Shown: positions 9,269-16,932 of the stretch, piece after piece
Layout of the letters: each line of letters begins with the position of its first letter
Numbering within the stretch: position 1 is the stretch's first letter
Made by a program: the position numbers and the translations under genes
Assembly: GCF_004843725.1 (NCBI RefSeq)
Contig: NZ_CP039451.1
Coordinates: 3,416,001 to 3,480,000, forward strand
Origin: Psychroserpens sp. NJDZ02
GTDB taxonomy: Bacteria; Bacteroidota; Bacteroidia; Flavobacteriales; Flavobacteriaceae
Length of the DNA: 64,000 nt
Direction of reading: 5' to 3'
Notes under the pieces: model-generated
Database searches by the model: none
What the model saw: the letters and a program-made list of their open reading frames with translations, nothing else
Told to the model about the DNA's origin: nothing

Positions 9269-9721
9269 ATGGCTGGTTTTGCAGAAGAAATTAAATCAAA
9301 GTTTGAAAGTAACAAAGTAAAAGCGATGCTTAATATTTTGTTTACAGCAAATCATATTACAAGTTTTCAAAACGACTTTTTTAAGCCTTTTGGATTATCA
9401 CCACAACAATATAATATTTTAAGAATATTAAGAGGTGCAAAAGAGCCTATAAAAGTACAAACCATAAAAGAGCGTATGGTAGAGCGTGCACCTAATTTGA
9501 CACGTCTAACCGATAAGTTGTGTGATAAACATTTAATTAAACGTATTTCTTTTCCTGGAGATAGGAGAGTGGTGTTAATAGAGATTACTACACAGGGGGT
9601 AGATCTTTTAAAACAAATTAGGCCCAATAATCCGTTACATAATTTGCTAGACAATGTTACAGAGGACGAAGCGGGGCAACTAAGTGATTTGTTAGATAAA
9701 TTGAGGACAACCATAAAATAA
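9269..9721 (+). CDS. MarR-family transcriptional regulator
   Basis: 150 aa winged-helix regulator. The central part shows the MarR pattern: LSPQQYNILRILRG (helix 2/3), VQTIKERMVERAPNLTRLTDKL (recognition helix), then the wing KRISFPGDRRVVLIEIT with the conserved D-R-R. Two cysteines are visible, at about residues 79 and 127; whether they sense oxidants cannot be judged. It sits between the reductase and pirin genes in one transcript, the usual arrangement for a repressor controlling its own operon. Confidence 0.85.
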   Translation: MAGFAEEIKSKFESNKVKAMLNILFTANHITSFQNDFFKPFGLSPQQYNILRILRGAKEPIKVQTIKERMVERAPNLTRLTDKLCDKHLIKRISFPGDRRVVLIEITTQGVDLLKQIRPNNPLHNLLDNVTEDEAGQLSDLLDKLRTTIK

Positions 9722-9738
9722 TAAAACGAAGTTATATA

Positions 9739-10455
9739 ATGCATACAGTTATACATAAAGCAGCAGATCGTGGTTTTGCAAATCATGGTTGGTTGCAAGC
9801 AAATCATAGTTTTAGTTTTGCTCAGTTTTTTGATTCAGAAAAGATACAATTTGGAGCTTTACGCGTGTTAAATGATGATGTTATTGCACCAAGTATGGGT
9901 TTTAGTACTCACGCTCATGATAATATGGAAATCATTACCATTCCTTTAAAAGGGGCTCTGAAGCATAAAGACTCTATGGGGAACCAATGGGAAACAATAG
10001 AAGTAGGAGAAGTGCAAATTATGAGTGCAGGAAGTGGTTTGAAGCATTCTGAAATGAATGCAAAAACGGATGAGTATTTAAGTTTGTTTCAAATTTGGAT
10101 TATTCCTAATAAGCAAAATGTAGCACCACGTTATGATCAACAATTTTTTAAGGCTGAAGATAGATTAGGTAAGCTACAAACGTTGGTAACTTCCATTGAT
10201 GGAGTGGAAGACGGATTAAAAATACATCAAGATGCTAAATTATCTCGAATTGATTTAAAAGCAGACGAGTCTTTTATATATAACACTAAAAGTGATGGTC
10301 ATGGTACCTATGTTATGGTTATTTCCGGAACGGTGTCTATTGATAATAATACATTACAAAGTAGAGATGCAATAGGTGTGACTAGTACTGATCGTTTTTC
10401 AATTAATACTATAACAGAGGCACAACTACTTTTTATAGAAGTCCCAATGTCATAG
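9739..10455 (+). CDS. Pirin family protein (YhaK/YhhW-type bicupin)
   Basis: 238 aa, two cupin halves. The N-half carries the metal ligands of pirins: H58 and H60 in FSTHAHDNMEII, then H103 and E105 in SGLKHSEMN. The N-terminal RGFANHGWLQANHSFSFAQF is the standard pirin opening. Bacterial pirins bind Fe and some have quercetinase activity or are linked to redox stress; the substrate here is unknown. It follows the MarR gene after 17 bases and ends at the terminator at 10475. Confidence 0.85.
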   Translation: MHTVIHKAADRGFANHGWLQANHSFSFAQFFDSEKIQFGALRVLNDDVIAPSMGFSTHAHDNMEIITIPLKGALKHKDSMGNQWETIEVGEVQIMSAGSGLKHSEMNAKTDEYLSLFQIWIIPNKQNVAPRYDQQFFKAEDRLGKLQTLVTSIDGVEDGLKIHQDAKLSRIDLKADESFIYNTKSDGHGTYVMVISGTVSIDNNTLQSRDAIGVTSTDRFSINTITEAQLLFIEVPMS

Positions 10456-10474
10456 ATAGTCTTTAAATAATATC

Positions 10475-10503
10475 AAAAAAGCATCCTAAATAGGATGCTT
10501 TTT
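10475..10503 (+). terminator. Intrinsic terminator of the reductase-marR-pirin operon
   Basis: A6, GCATCCTA, AA, TAGGATGC, T-tract, starting 20 bases after the pirin stop. Confidence 0.85.
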
Positions 10504-10551
10504 GTGTTAAAATAAACGATATTTGTAATTCACATTTTACTAAACTAGATT

Positions 10552-10734
10552 ATGGCAATGAACAAAAATACTGTGTTAGCTTGGGCTACCACAATTATGA
10601 TAATAGTAGGATTAGCATTAATTGCATTAGGAGCTTTTAGATATGACGATGTAGCCGGTTGGGGTTTTGCAGCTGTAGGCGTTGGCTTTTTTGCTGTTGC
10701 ATGGGTATTTAATGCACTTAAAGGTCGTGTTTAA
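10552..10734 (+). CDS. Small two-helix membrane protein (CAL67264-like)
   Basis: 60 aa with two hydrophobic helices (about 8-28 and 35-55) and a short basic C terminus (LKGRV). I recall a conserved flavobacterial family of this size and opening (MNKNTVLAWATTIM), known as CAL67264, next to ettA; I could not verify this. It lies 51 bases before ettA on the same strand and is probably co-transcribed. Function unknown. Confidence 0.7.
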   Translation: MAMNKNTVLAWATTIMIIVGLALIALGAFRYDDVAGWGFAAVGVGFFAVAWVFNALKGRV

Positions 10735-10785
10735 TTAAGTCAAATAGGCTTAAGAACAAATAACAAAAATCAAATTAATAATAAT

Positions 10786-12477
10786 ATGTCTGACGATAAA
10801 AAAGTAATTTTCTCCATGTCTGGTCTGACCAAGACATTTCAAAGTGCCCAAACACCAGTACTTAAAAATATATACTTAAGCTTCTTTTACGGAGCTAAAA
10901 TTGGAATCTTAGGTCTTAACGGATCGGGAAAATCTACATTGCTTAAAATAATAGCAGGAGTTGATAAAAACTATCAAGGTGATGTCGTGTTTTCTCCAGG
11001 ATACTCTGTAGGGTATTTAGAACAAGAACCAGAATTGGATAATGATAAAACAGTTATGGAGATTGTACGTGAAGGTGCAGCAGAAACCGTAGCTATTTTA
11101 GATGAATATAATAAAATTAATGACCAGTTTGGATTAGAGGAAGTGTATTCTGATGCAGACAAGATGGAAAAATTAATGAACCGTCAAGCAGAGCTTCAAG
11201 ATCAAATTGATGCGTCTAATGCTTGGGAGTTAGATACCAAGTTAGAAATTGCTATGGATGCGTTACGTACGCCTGATGGTGATAAAAAGATTGGTGTCTT
11301 ATCAGGAGGGGAAAGAAGACGTGTCGCTTTGTGTCGTTTATTATTGCAAGAGCCAGATGTATTACTATTGGATGAGCCAACCAATCACTTGGATGCGGAG
11401 TCTGTACATTGGTTAGAACATCATTTAGCACAATACAAAGGAACTGTAATTGCAGTAACGCATGATAGATACTTTTTAGATAACGTAGCAGGATGGATTT
11501 TAGAACTAGATAGAGGAGAAGGTATTCCATGGAAAGGGAACTATTCGTCTTGGTTAGATCAAAAGTCTAAGCGTATGGCTCAAGAAAGCAAAACAGCGTC
11601 TAAGCGTCAAAAGACATTAGAACGTGAGTTAGAATGGGTTAAACAAGGGGCTAAAGGTCGTCAAACAAAGCAGAAGGCACGTTTGAAAAACTATGATAAG
11701 TTAATGAGTCAAGACCAGAAACAACTGGACGAAAAACTTGAAATTTACATCCCGAATGGACCGCGTTTAGGGTCTAATGTTATTGATGCTGTTGGGGTAA
11801 GTAAAGCTTTTGATGATAAGTTATTATACGAAGATTTAAACTTTAGTTTACCACAGGCAGGAATAGTTGGTATTATTGGTCCAAACGGAGCAGGTAAGAC
11901 TACTATTTTTAGAATGATTATGGGAGAAGAAACGCCTGATAAAGGTGAATTTAAAACAGGGGAAACTGCAAAGGTATCTTATGTTGATCAAGCGCACTCT
12001 AATATAGATCCTGAAAAAACAATTTGGCAAAACTTTAGTGATGAGCAAGAATTGGTGATGATGGGTGGTAAGGAAGTTAATTCTAGAGCCTATTTAAGTC
12101 GTTTTAACTTCTCTGGAGGAGAGCAAAACAAAAAAGTAAAATTGTTGTCTGGAGGAGAGCGTAACCGTTTACACTTAGCAATGACACTAAAAGAAGAAGG
12201 TAACGTCTTGCTTTTAGATGAGCCTACCAATGATTTAGATGTTAATACATTACGTGCATTAGAGGAAGGTTTAGAGAACTTTGCAGGATGTGCAGTAGTA
12301 ATTTCTCACGATAGATGGTTTTTAGATAGAGTATGTACTCATATCTTAGCGTTTGAAGGAGACTCTCAAGTGTATTTCTTTGAAGGTGGATTTAGTGAAT
12401 ATGAAGAAAATAAGAAGAACCGTTTAGGTGGAGATTTAATGCCAAAACGTATTAAGTATAAAAAATTAGTGAGATAA
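10786..12477 (+). CDS. ettA: Energy-dependent translational throttle protein EttA (ABC-F)
   Basis: 563 aa tandem ABC ATPase without membrane segments. EttA binds the ribosomal E site and gates the first elongation step according to ATP/ADP. NBD1: Walker A GLNGSGKST at 43-51, signature LSGGERRRV at about 172, Walker B VLLLDEPTNHLD. NBD2: Walker A GPNGAGKTT from 365, LSGGERNRL, LLLDEPTNDLD. The linker between the NBDs is basic and helical (ELEWVKQGAKGRQTKQKARL), as expected for the P-site tRNA interaction motif. The length fits EttA (about 555 aa). A terminator follows at 12502. Confidence 0.93.
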   Translation: MSDDKKVIFSMSGLTKTFQSAQTPVLKNIYLSFFYGAKIGILGLNGSGKSTLLKIIAGVDKNYQGDVVFSPGYSVGYLEQEPELDNDKTVMEIVREGAAETVAILDEYNKINDQFGLEEVYSDADKMEKLMNRQAELQDQIDASNAWELDTKLEIAMDALRTPDGDKKIGVLSGGERRRVALCRLLLQEPDVLLLDEPTNHLDAESVHWLEHHLAQYKGTVIAVTHDRYFLDNVAGWILELDRGEGIPWKGNYSSWLDQKSKRMAQESKTASKRQKTLERELEWVKQGAKGRQTKQKARLKNYDKLMSQDQKQLDEKLEIYIPNGPRLGSNVIDAVGVSKAFDDKLLYEDLNFSLPQAGIVGIIGPNGAGKTTIFRMIMGEETPDKGEFKTGETAKVSYVDQAHSNIDPEKTIWQNFSDEQELVMMGGKEVNSRAYLSRFNFSGGEQNKKVKLLSGGERNRLHLAMTLKEEGNVLLLDEPTNDLDVNTLRALEEGLENFAGCAVVISHDRWFLDRVCTHILAFEGDSQVYFFEGGFSEYEENKKNRLGGDLMPKRIKYKKLVR

Positions 12478-12501
12478 GTTGTATCGCTAATTTATGATAA
12501 T

Positions 12502-12530
12502 AAAAAAAGCCTGCAAATGCAGGCTTTTTT
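12502..12530. terminator. Bidirectional terminator after ettA
   Basis: A7, GCCTGC, AAAT, GCAGGC, T6, placed between the convergent ettA and the small minus-strand membrane genes. Confidence 0.85.
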
Positions 12531-12532
12531 AT

Positions 12533-12733
12533 TTAGTATAAATGCGTATTATTTATTTTGTAATCCGATAAGTCTAGTTGTTCTAGAGTCTTAAACTTTT
12601 TATCAAAAGCATCAATTTCTTTACGCCATTGTTTTTCTGGAGATATAGTATACAGCCCTTTTTTACTTATAATCGCAATTATTAAAATAACAAGATTAAA
12701 AATCAAAATACCGATGATTAGTTTACTATCCAT
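12533..12733 (-). CDS. Small membrane protein, unknown
   Basis: 66 aa with one N-terminal hydrophobic helix (about 4-23) and a charged C-terminal half. Its start overlaps the end of the upstream 62-aa gene by 8 bases, suggesting translational coupling. No family recognised; the evidence is the membrane pattern, the overlap and the directly adjoining terminator. Confidence 0.5.
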   Translation of the reverse strand: MDSKLIIGILIFNLVILIIAIISKKGLYTISPEKQWRKEIDAFDKKFKTLEQLDLSDYKINNTHLY

Positions 12734-12914
12734 TGTTATCGTTTTTTAAGGTTTTTATTTCTTTGTTAAGTCGTTTTACTTTTAGTAAGCTAATGGTTAA
12801 TAAAGCTAGCGTCGTAATTAAAGCAATAGATAAAATTGTAATCAATTTTTGATGTGATGCTTCAGTAGTTGCTTCAGTTAAATTTTGTAGTAAAAATAAA
12901 AAAGAGGGGTTCAT
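12726..12914 (-). CDS. Small membrane protein, unknown
   Basis: 62 aa. A polar N-terminal segment (about 11-22) precedes one membrane helix (about 24-44) and a basic C terminus (KVKRLNKEIKTLK). It reads in the same direction as, and 22 bases downstream of, the metallo-hydrolase gene and overlaps the following 66-aa gene. No recognised family. Together the pair may form a small membrane complex, but that is only inference from the overlap. Confidence 0.5.
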   Translation of the reverse strand: MNPSFLFLLQNLTEATTEASHQKLITILSIALITTLALLTISLLKVKRLNKEIKTLKNDNNG

Positions 12915-12936
12915 ATGTTGTTAGTGTTAATATTAT

Positions 12937-13716
12937 TTACTTCTTTTGGTACCAATCTAATTGTACAACCTCAATCTTAGAATTACCAGCATTAACTAAC
13001 GTTTTAAATTGAGCAACATCACTTAAGCCATCTGTACCTCTGTAATGATAAGGAAAGACTTGTTTCGGTTTAAAGTCTAAAACAGCGCTAACAGCACTAC
13101 CTACTGTCATGGTGTATGGTAAATTCATACAAACAAAGGCTTTGTCTATATTTTTAAGTTGTCTCATTTCTGGAATGTCTTCCGTATCTCCAGAGATATA
13201 AATACGTTGGCCTCCAATAGTTAAAACATAACCATTACCACGTCCTTTAGAGTGGAATTTTAGAGCTTCTTCACGCAAATTGTACATTGGTATAGCCTCT
13301 ATTATAGTGTTGTTAACCACAGAAGTTTCACCATTAGTAATCACATTAAAGTTTGGCTTAAAATCTTCAGGAAACTTATCCACTACCGCTTGTGGAGCAA
13401 CTATTAAAGCGTTTTTTAAATCTAAAGCTTTTAAAGTGTCAAAACTTAAATGGTCACCATGTATATCTGTAATTAAAACTATAGTCGGTTCTTTTTGACC
13501 CTCAAAAGCTTCTTTTCCTCCAGTTGGATCCACATAAATAGTTTCTTTACCATAATTTAAAACCATAGTAGCATGTGTAATAGGGCTGATTTCCACTGTG
13601 CTTACTGTTGTTGAGGTTGTATTTTTATCCACTTTAATAGGGTCAGTTTTTGTTTCATTTTTGCAACTATTTAAAAACAAAGTCATTGTAAATAAGGCTA
13701 CTGCTATTTTTTTCAT
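12937..13716 (-). CDS. Lipoprotein MBL-fold metallo-hydrolase (UlaG-like)
   Basis: 259 aa. The N terminus is a lipoprotein signal with lipobox LNSC (C18). The mature part is a metallo-beta-lactamase fold: THATMVLNYGKETIYVDPTGG, the metal motif TDIHGDHLS (HxxDH-like), YISGDTEDIPEM with the bridging Asp, and the terminal FPYHYRG histidine. This layout resembles UlaG/YtnP-like hydrolases rather than beta-lactamases. The substrate is unknown. The lipid anchor places it at the periplasmic face of an envelope membrane. Confidence 0.8.
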   Translation of the reverse strand: MKKIAVALFTMTLFLNSCKNETKTDPIKVDKNTTSTTVSTVEISPITHATMVLNYGKETIYVDPTGGKEAFEGQKEPTIVLITDIHGDHLSFDTLKALDLKNALIVAPQAVVDKFPEDFKPNFNVITNGETSVVNNTIIEAIPMYNLREEALKFHSKGRGNGYVLTIGGQRIYISGDTEDIPEMRQLKNIDKAFVCMNLPYTMTVGSAVSAVLDFKPKQVFPYHYRGTDGLSDVAQFKTLVNAGNSKIEVVQLDWYQKK

Positions 13717-13884
13717 TTTTTTAATTTTGTTTTAAAGATACTTACTTTTTTTTCTTTTAAATATACTGTAACATTTTAATAACAATTAATACTTATAATA
13801 TGAGCAGTAAATATTTTCACAACTAATATTTTTTAACGAAATTGCTTACGTTAAATTTATCCAACCTTAAAAACAATAATATAT

Positions 13885-15225
13885 ATGTCTGATGATTTTG
13901 ATTTATTAGAAACAAACTCTAATGAAAAAACCGAAAAAGTAGATGTCAATTGGGGAAAAGCAATTGATACCATGAAATCTAAATTAGCACAAGAAGATGA
14001 TCCAGAAAGTCGTCAGAAAATCTTGAATGCCACTTTGGATGATGTTGTCGGTATGGCAGAAAAGGATCGTACATCGCTTTTAGACGCTATTAAAGACTTA
14101 ACAGATTACCAAGATGAGGTTGGTATCTTATTCGAGCGTTTTTCTTCATTAAACGAAAAAGAACAAAAAGTAATTGACGATGCTCAAAAAGCATTAGAGC
14201 GTTCAAAAATCGAATTGGAAGATGCACAAAACAAACCAGATACTTGGTGGAATAATCTTTGGGGACGTAAAAGCAAAATCAAAAGTGCAGAAAAAGCTTT
14301 AGAAGCTTCAGAAAAAGTACGCGCTGGAGCAGACAACAAAGCAAAAGCGATGTTTCAAGAGCGTATTGAGAGTGCAGACATCCAAACCTTATTAAGTGAG
14401 TTGTCTTACAAATCTCAAGCCGCAATAACGCGACTTAAAAATCGTGAGGTAGAAATTAAAGAAGTAGAAGATAAATTGCAAGTAGCAATTGTAGAGGCTT
14501 CTAAAAACCATACCAAAGCTTTAGAGAAAAAAGCAGAAACTGAAGCTAAGCTAGAAACGCAATATGCCTTATTAAAACAAGCACGTCAAGCCTTAGAAGA
14601 AGTTGCAGATAAACAAACCACAGAATATTCTGAAGCCTTATCTAAAGTTACTAAGCTAGAACAAGTAGTAGAAGAGTTAGAAGGACTTAAAAATGCCTAC
14701 ACAACTCTTGCAGCCTCTAAGGATAGTTTTGTACATAAACATAATTTGACAATTAAAGTATTAACGTCATTACGTAGTAATTTACAAACGCATCGTGCTA
14801 AGTTAAAGTCGGATACGGAAGAGCGTGTAAAGTATTATGATGGTTATGTTGTCGCTTTAAAAGCACGTACAGATCAAGAATTTGCTGCTATTTTAGAACA
14901 TTTAGGAGTAAAAACAGACGAGCATATCGGAGAAACTCTAGCATCAATGCATACAGCAAGTGCTAAAGCACGTCAAGAAATGATGGATAATATTCCAGTA
15001 CACGAAAAGGTTATGCAAGGGGTATACCGTAGTTATGCAGAGGCTTTACATGAGATTAGAGCTAAAGATGTAGACATTCAAAAGAATTTTGCAGACCGTT
15101 ACGGTATCGACATGAAAGAGATTTTTGAAGAGTACTATAACTCAGAAGACGGAACACCTTCTGGAGATGATGCACCAGCAGGAGCGCCAAAACCACAAGC
15201 CGGAAACGACGATTTACTTGGATAG
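13885..15225 (+). CDS. Long coiled-coil cytoplasmic protein, first gene of an eight-gene cluster
   Basis: 446 aa, no signal or membrane segment. It has an acidic N terminus, then an aromatic-basic patch DTWWNNLWGRKSKIK (about 114-128). Almost continuous coiled coil follows (about 130-320), then a helical domain (about 320-420) containing HEIRAKDVDIQKNFADRYGID and a Gly/Ala/Pro-rich tail. I recall similar flavobacterial proteins being annotated 'microtubule-binding', which is not a functional assignment. The order of acidic head, aromatic patch and long helices recalls TelA and PspA-type proteins, but I cannot confirm homology. The aromatic patch could be a membrane-contact site. It leads a cluster with an AAA+ ATPase and membrane proteins. 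Confidence 0.75.
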   Translation: MSDDFDLLETNSNEKTEKVDVNWGKAIDTMKSKLAQEDDPESRQKILNATLDDVVGMAEKDRTSLLDAIKDLTDYQDEVGILFERFSSLNEKEQKVIDDAQKALERSKIELEDAQNKPDTWWNNLWGRKSKIKSAEKALEASEKVRAGADNKAKAMFQERIESADIQTLLSELSYKSQAAITRLKNREVEIKEVEDKLQVAIVEASKNHTKALEKKAETEAKLETQYALLKQARQALEEVADKQTTEYSEALSKVTKLEQVVEELEGLKNAYTTLAASKDSFVHKHNLTIKVLTSLRSNLQTHRAKLKSDTEERVKYYDGYVVALKARTDQEFAAILEHLGVKTDEHIGETLASMHTASAKARQEMMDNIPVHEKVMQGVYRSYAEALHEIRAKDVDIQKNFADRYGIDMKEIFEEYYNSEDGTPSGDDAPAGAPKPQAGNDDLLG

Positions 15226-15283
15226 TAACATTACTAGTAAGTCAAACAACATATGCTTATTAAAATAAATAAGTAATTACATA

Positions 15284-15409
15284 GTTTGAGCGTTACCTAC
15301 TTTAGCCCTTAAAAGCTAAAGTAGGTCAGGCTTTCCGCTAAATCTTTTTTTGCCATATATGGCAGCAAAAAAAGGATACCGCATCAATCCTTAACGCGCT
15401 TACTCAAAC
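15284..15409. repeat. Structured intergenic element with nested inverted repeats
   Basis: The outer arms GTTTGAG (15284-15290) and CTCAAAC (15403-15409) are inverted copies, extended inward by GCGTTA (15290-15295) and TAACGC (15392-15397). Inside are a perfect 12-bp stem with 8-base loop (15295-15326) and the perfect palindrome TGCCATATATGGCA flanked by T7 and GCAAAAAAA (about 15344-15374). CTTTCCGCTA and GATACCGCAT flank the palindrome. It could be a REP-like or small non-autonomous mobile element or a structured RNA; no encoded protein. Confidence 0.55.
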
Positions 15410-15425
15410 ACTTACTCAAATTAAA

Positions 15426-15457
15426 AGACCTCACAGGTTTTAAAACCTGCGAGGTCT
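15426..15457. repeat. 32-bp near-perfect palindrome (REP-like GACCTCACAGG element)
   Basis: The arms read AGACCTCACAGGTTTT and its inverse with a single A/C mismatch (15433 against 15450). A half-copy of the same motif lies at 48738-48758. I recall GACCTCACAGG-type palindromes as frequent intergenic repeats in flavobacterial genomes. No T-tract follows, so it is probably not a simple terminator. Confidence 0.65.
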
Positions 15458-15520
15458 AATTTAAAGTCACAAATTGTGGTCATCAATTATTCGCCACTAA
15501 AAATCATCTACTAAAAAACC

Positions 15521-16579
15521 ATGTCAATAAGCCACATCGTTACACCTTTAGATTCAGCTACATTAGATAGTAAAGATCAATATGTGTTTTATCACCAAAA
15601 AGTAGATTTTGCGTTAAAAGAGTTAATTGTTGGCGTGCAACAAAATGGATTGTGCACACCACAAGAAATTATATTTTTTAAACAATATTGCGATTTACTG
15701 TTATATTCAATCGAAGCCATGCGTGTCAAATACATGTATGACGAAGAAGATAACATGAAGGTAGACGTTACAGACTCTGGGTTTCCTAATTATTTAGAAT
15801 TTAGATATCTATATAACGATTTATCATTACGTAATAATTACTTAGACAAACTAAAAGACGTCTCTGTACTTCAAGACGAATTTTTAGACCAATTGCTACG
15901 TAAAAAAGAACCCGTAAGACGCGATAAATTATTTCAAGCCGCTTCAATAGTGTATTACACTTCTGTAGAGCAGCAATATATATTTAACCGTTTTGTACAA
16001 GGTAAAATAATAAAAGCACCAGAAAATAGTGAAGCAAAATTCATGACCAGTTGGAGTTTTTATGATGTCTCATTAAACAGACCATTTGTATGTTTTATGT
16101 ACTTTGATTATGATGGTAACGATCCACATAAAGAAAAAGAAGAAATTTACGATGCGCTAAAAACAGTGGCAGATCGTAAAATGAATATGGATACTATGGC
16201 TTATGGTATTGACAAGCGTTTAAAAAACGTCTTTCCAAAACACTTTAAGCGTTTAGATATAGGTGCCTTTCATAACGTATTTGCTAAAGATGATAACGAT
16301 TTAACCCATACGATTTTAGAAGCGATAGGTAAAAAAGAGATCCCTTTGGAGTCTTATGCATTATCTCTTAAAGTTCACGAAGTTTTTCCTGGTGGGACCT
16401 TTAAAGAAGGAGGTTACTTTAGTAAACAAACACTTCAAAACTGGAGTACTCCTGTTAAACAAGGTTATGTTTTTGCACCACATCGTATCATTCAATTATT
16501 ATACAACAAAAACCCTGAGATTATGAATAAGTTGGCAAAGCCGCCTTTTCAAATCGCAGATTTTAATTTTAAAAAATAG
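15521..16579 (+). CDS. Unknown soluble protein of the AAA+ cluster
   Basis: 352 aa, no signal peptide or membrane segment. It begins as a helical region (about 20-170, many Leu/Tyr/Phe) and passes into a mixed alpha/beta part containing RPFVCFMYFDYDGNDPHKEK (about 186-205) and a C-terminal segment with GTFKEGGYFSK. No motif I recognise. It lies between the coiled-coil gene and the AAA+ ATPase gene, all on one strand, so it may be an adaptor or substrate of the ATPase. That role is inferred from position only. Confidence 0.7.
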   Translation: MSISHIVTPLDSATLDSKDQYVFYHQKVDFALKELIVGVQQNGLCTPQEIIFFKQYCDLLLYSIEAMRVKYMYDEEDNMKVDVTDSGFPNYLEFRYLYNDLSLRNNYLDKLKDVSVLQDEFLDQLLRKKEPVRRDKLFQAASIVYYTSVEQQYIFNRFVQGKIIKAPENSEAKFMTSWSFYDVSLNRPFVCFMYFDYDGNDPHKEKEEIYDALKTVADRKMNMDTMAYGIDKRLKNVFPKHFKRLDIGAFHNVFAKDDNDLTHTILEAIGKKEIPLESYALSLKVHEVFPGGTFKEGGYFSKQTLQNWSTPVKQGYVFAPHRIIQLLYNKNPEIMNKLAKPPFQIADFNFKK

Positions 16580-16932
16580 AAAACACGCAACAGTTGGTCG
16601 TTTTAAGCCTTCAGCGGGAAAAATAAATCATTATAAACTTATTATAAGGACTTAATGAGTAACGCAAATTTTTACTCGACTAAAGACTATCCTAAATAAA
16701 TAGGTTGAGATTAATTTTTTAATTGATAGAAGCTATAGATTTTACTTTTGAATGCCGCTATAGTTCAGAAGAAAAAAATAATTTTAAAGTAAAAGAAAAG
16801 AAGTTGTTATACTTCTTATATATAAGATTACTAATTCCGAAAAATTCGGATTTTAAAAAAAAACAGCAGCAAAAGTAGTTAGTATGCAATGCATATTTAA
16901 AATTACCAACTGCAAACTGAAGACTAAAAAAA
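16580..16932. other. 353-base gap without a recognisable gene
   Basis: Strongly AT-rich. Only ORFs of about 20 codons or fewer occur on the plus strand. A short hairpin TCCGAA-AAA-TTCGGA lies at 16836-16850, followed by TTTT and then A-rich sequence, a poor terminator. It may hold a promoter for the AAA+ gene, but no clear TAnnTTTG box was found. Confidence 0.4.
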
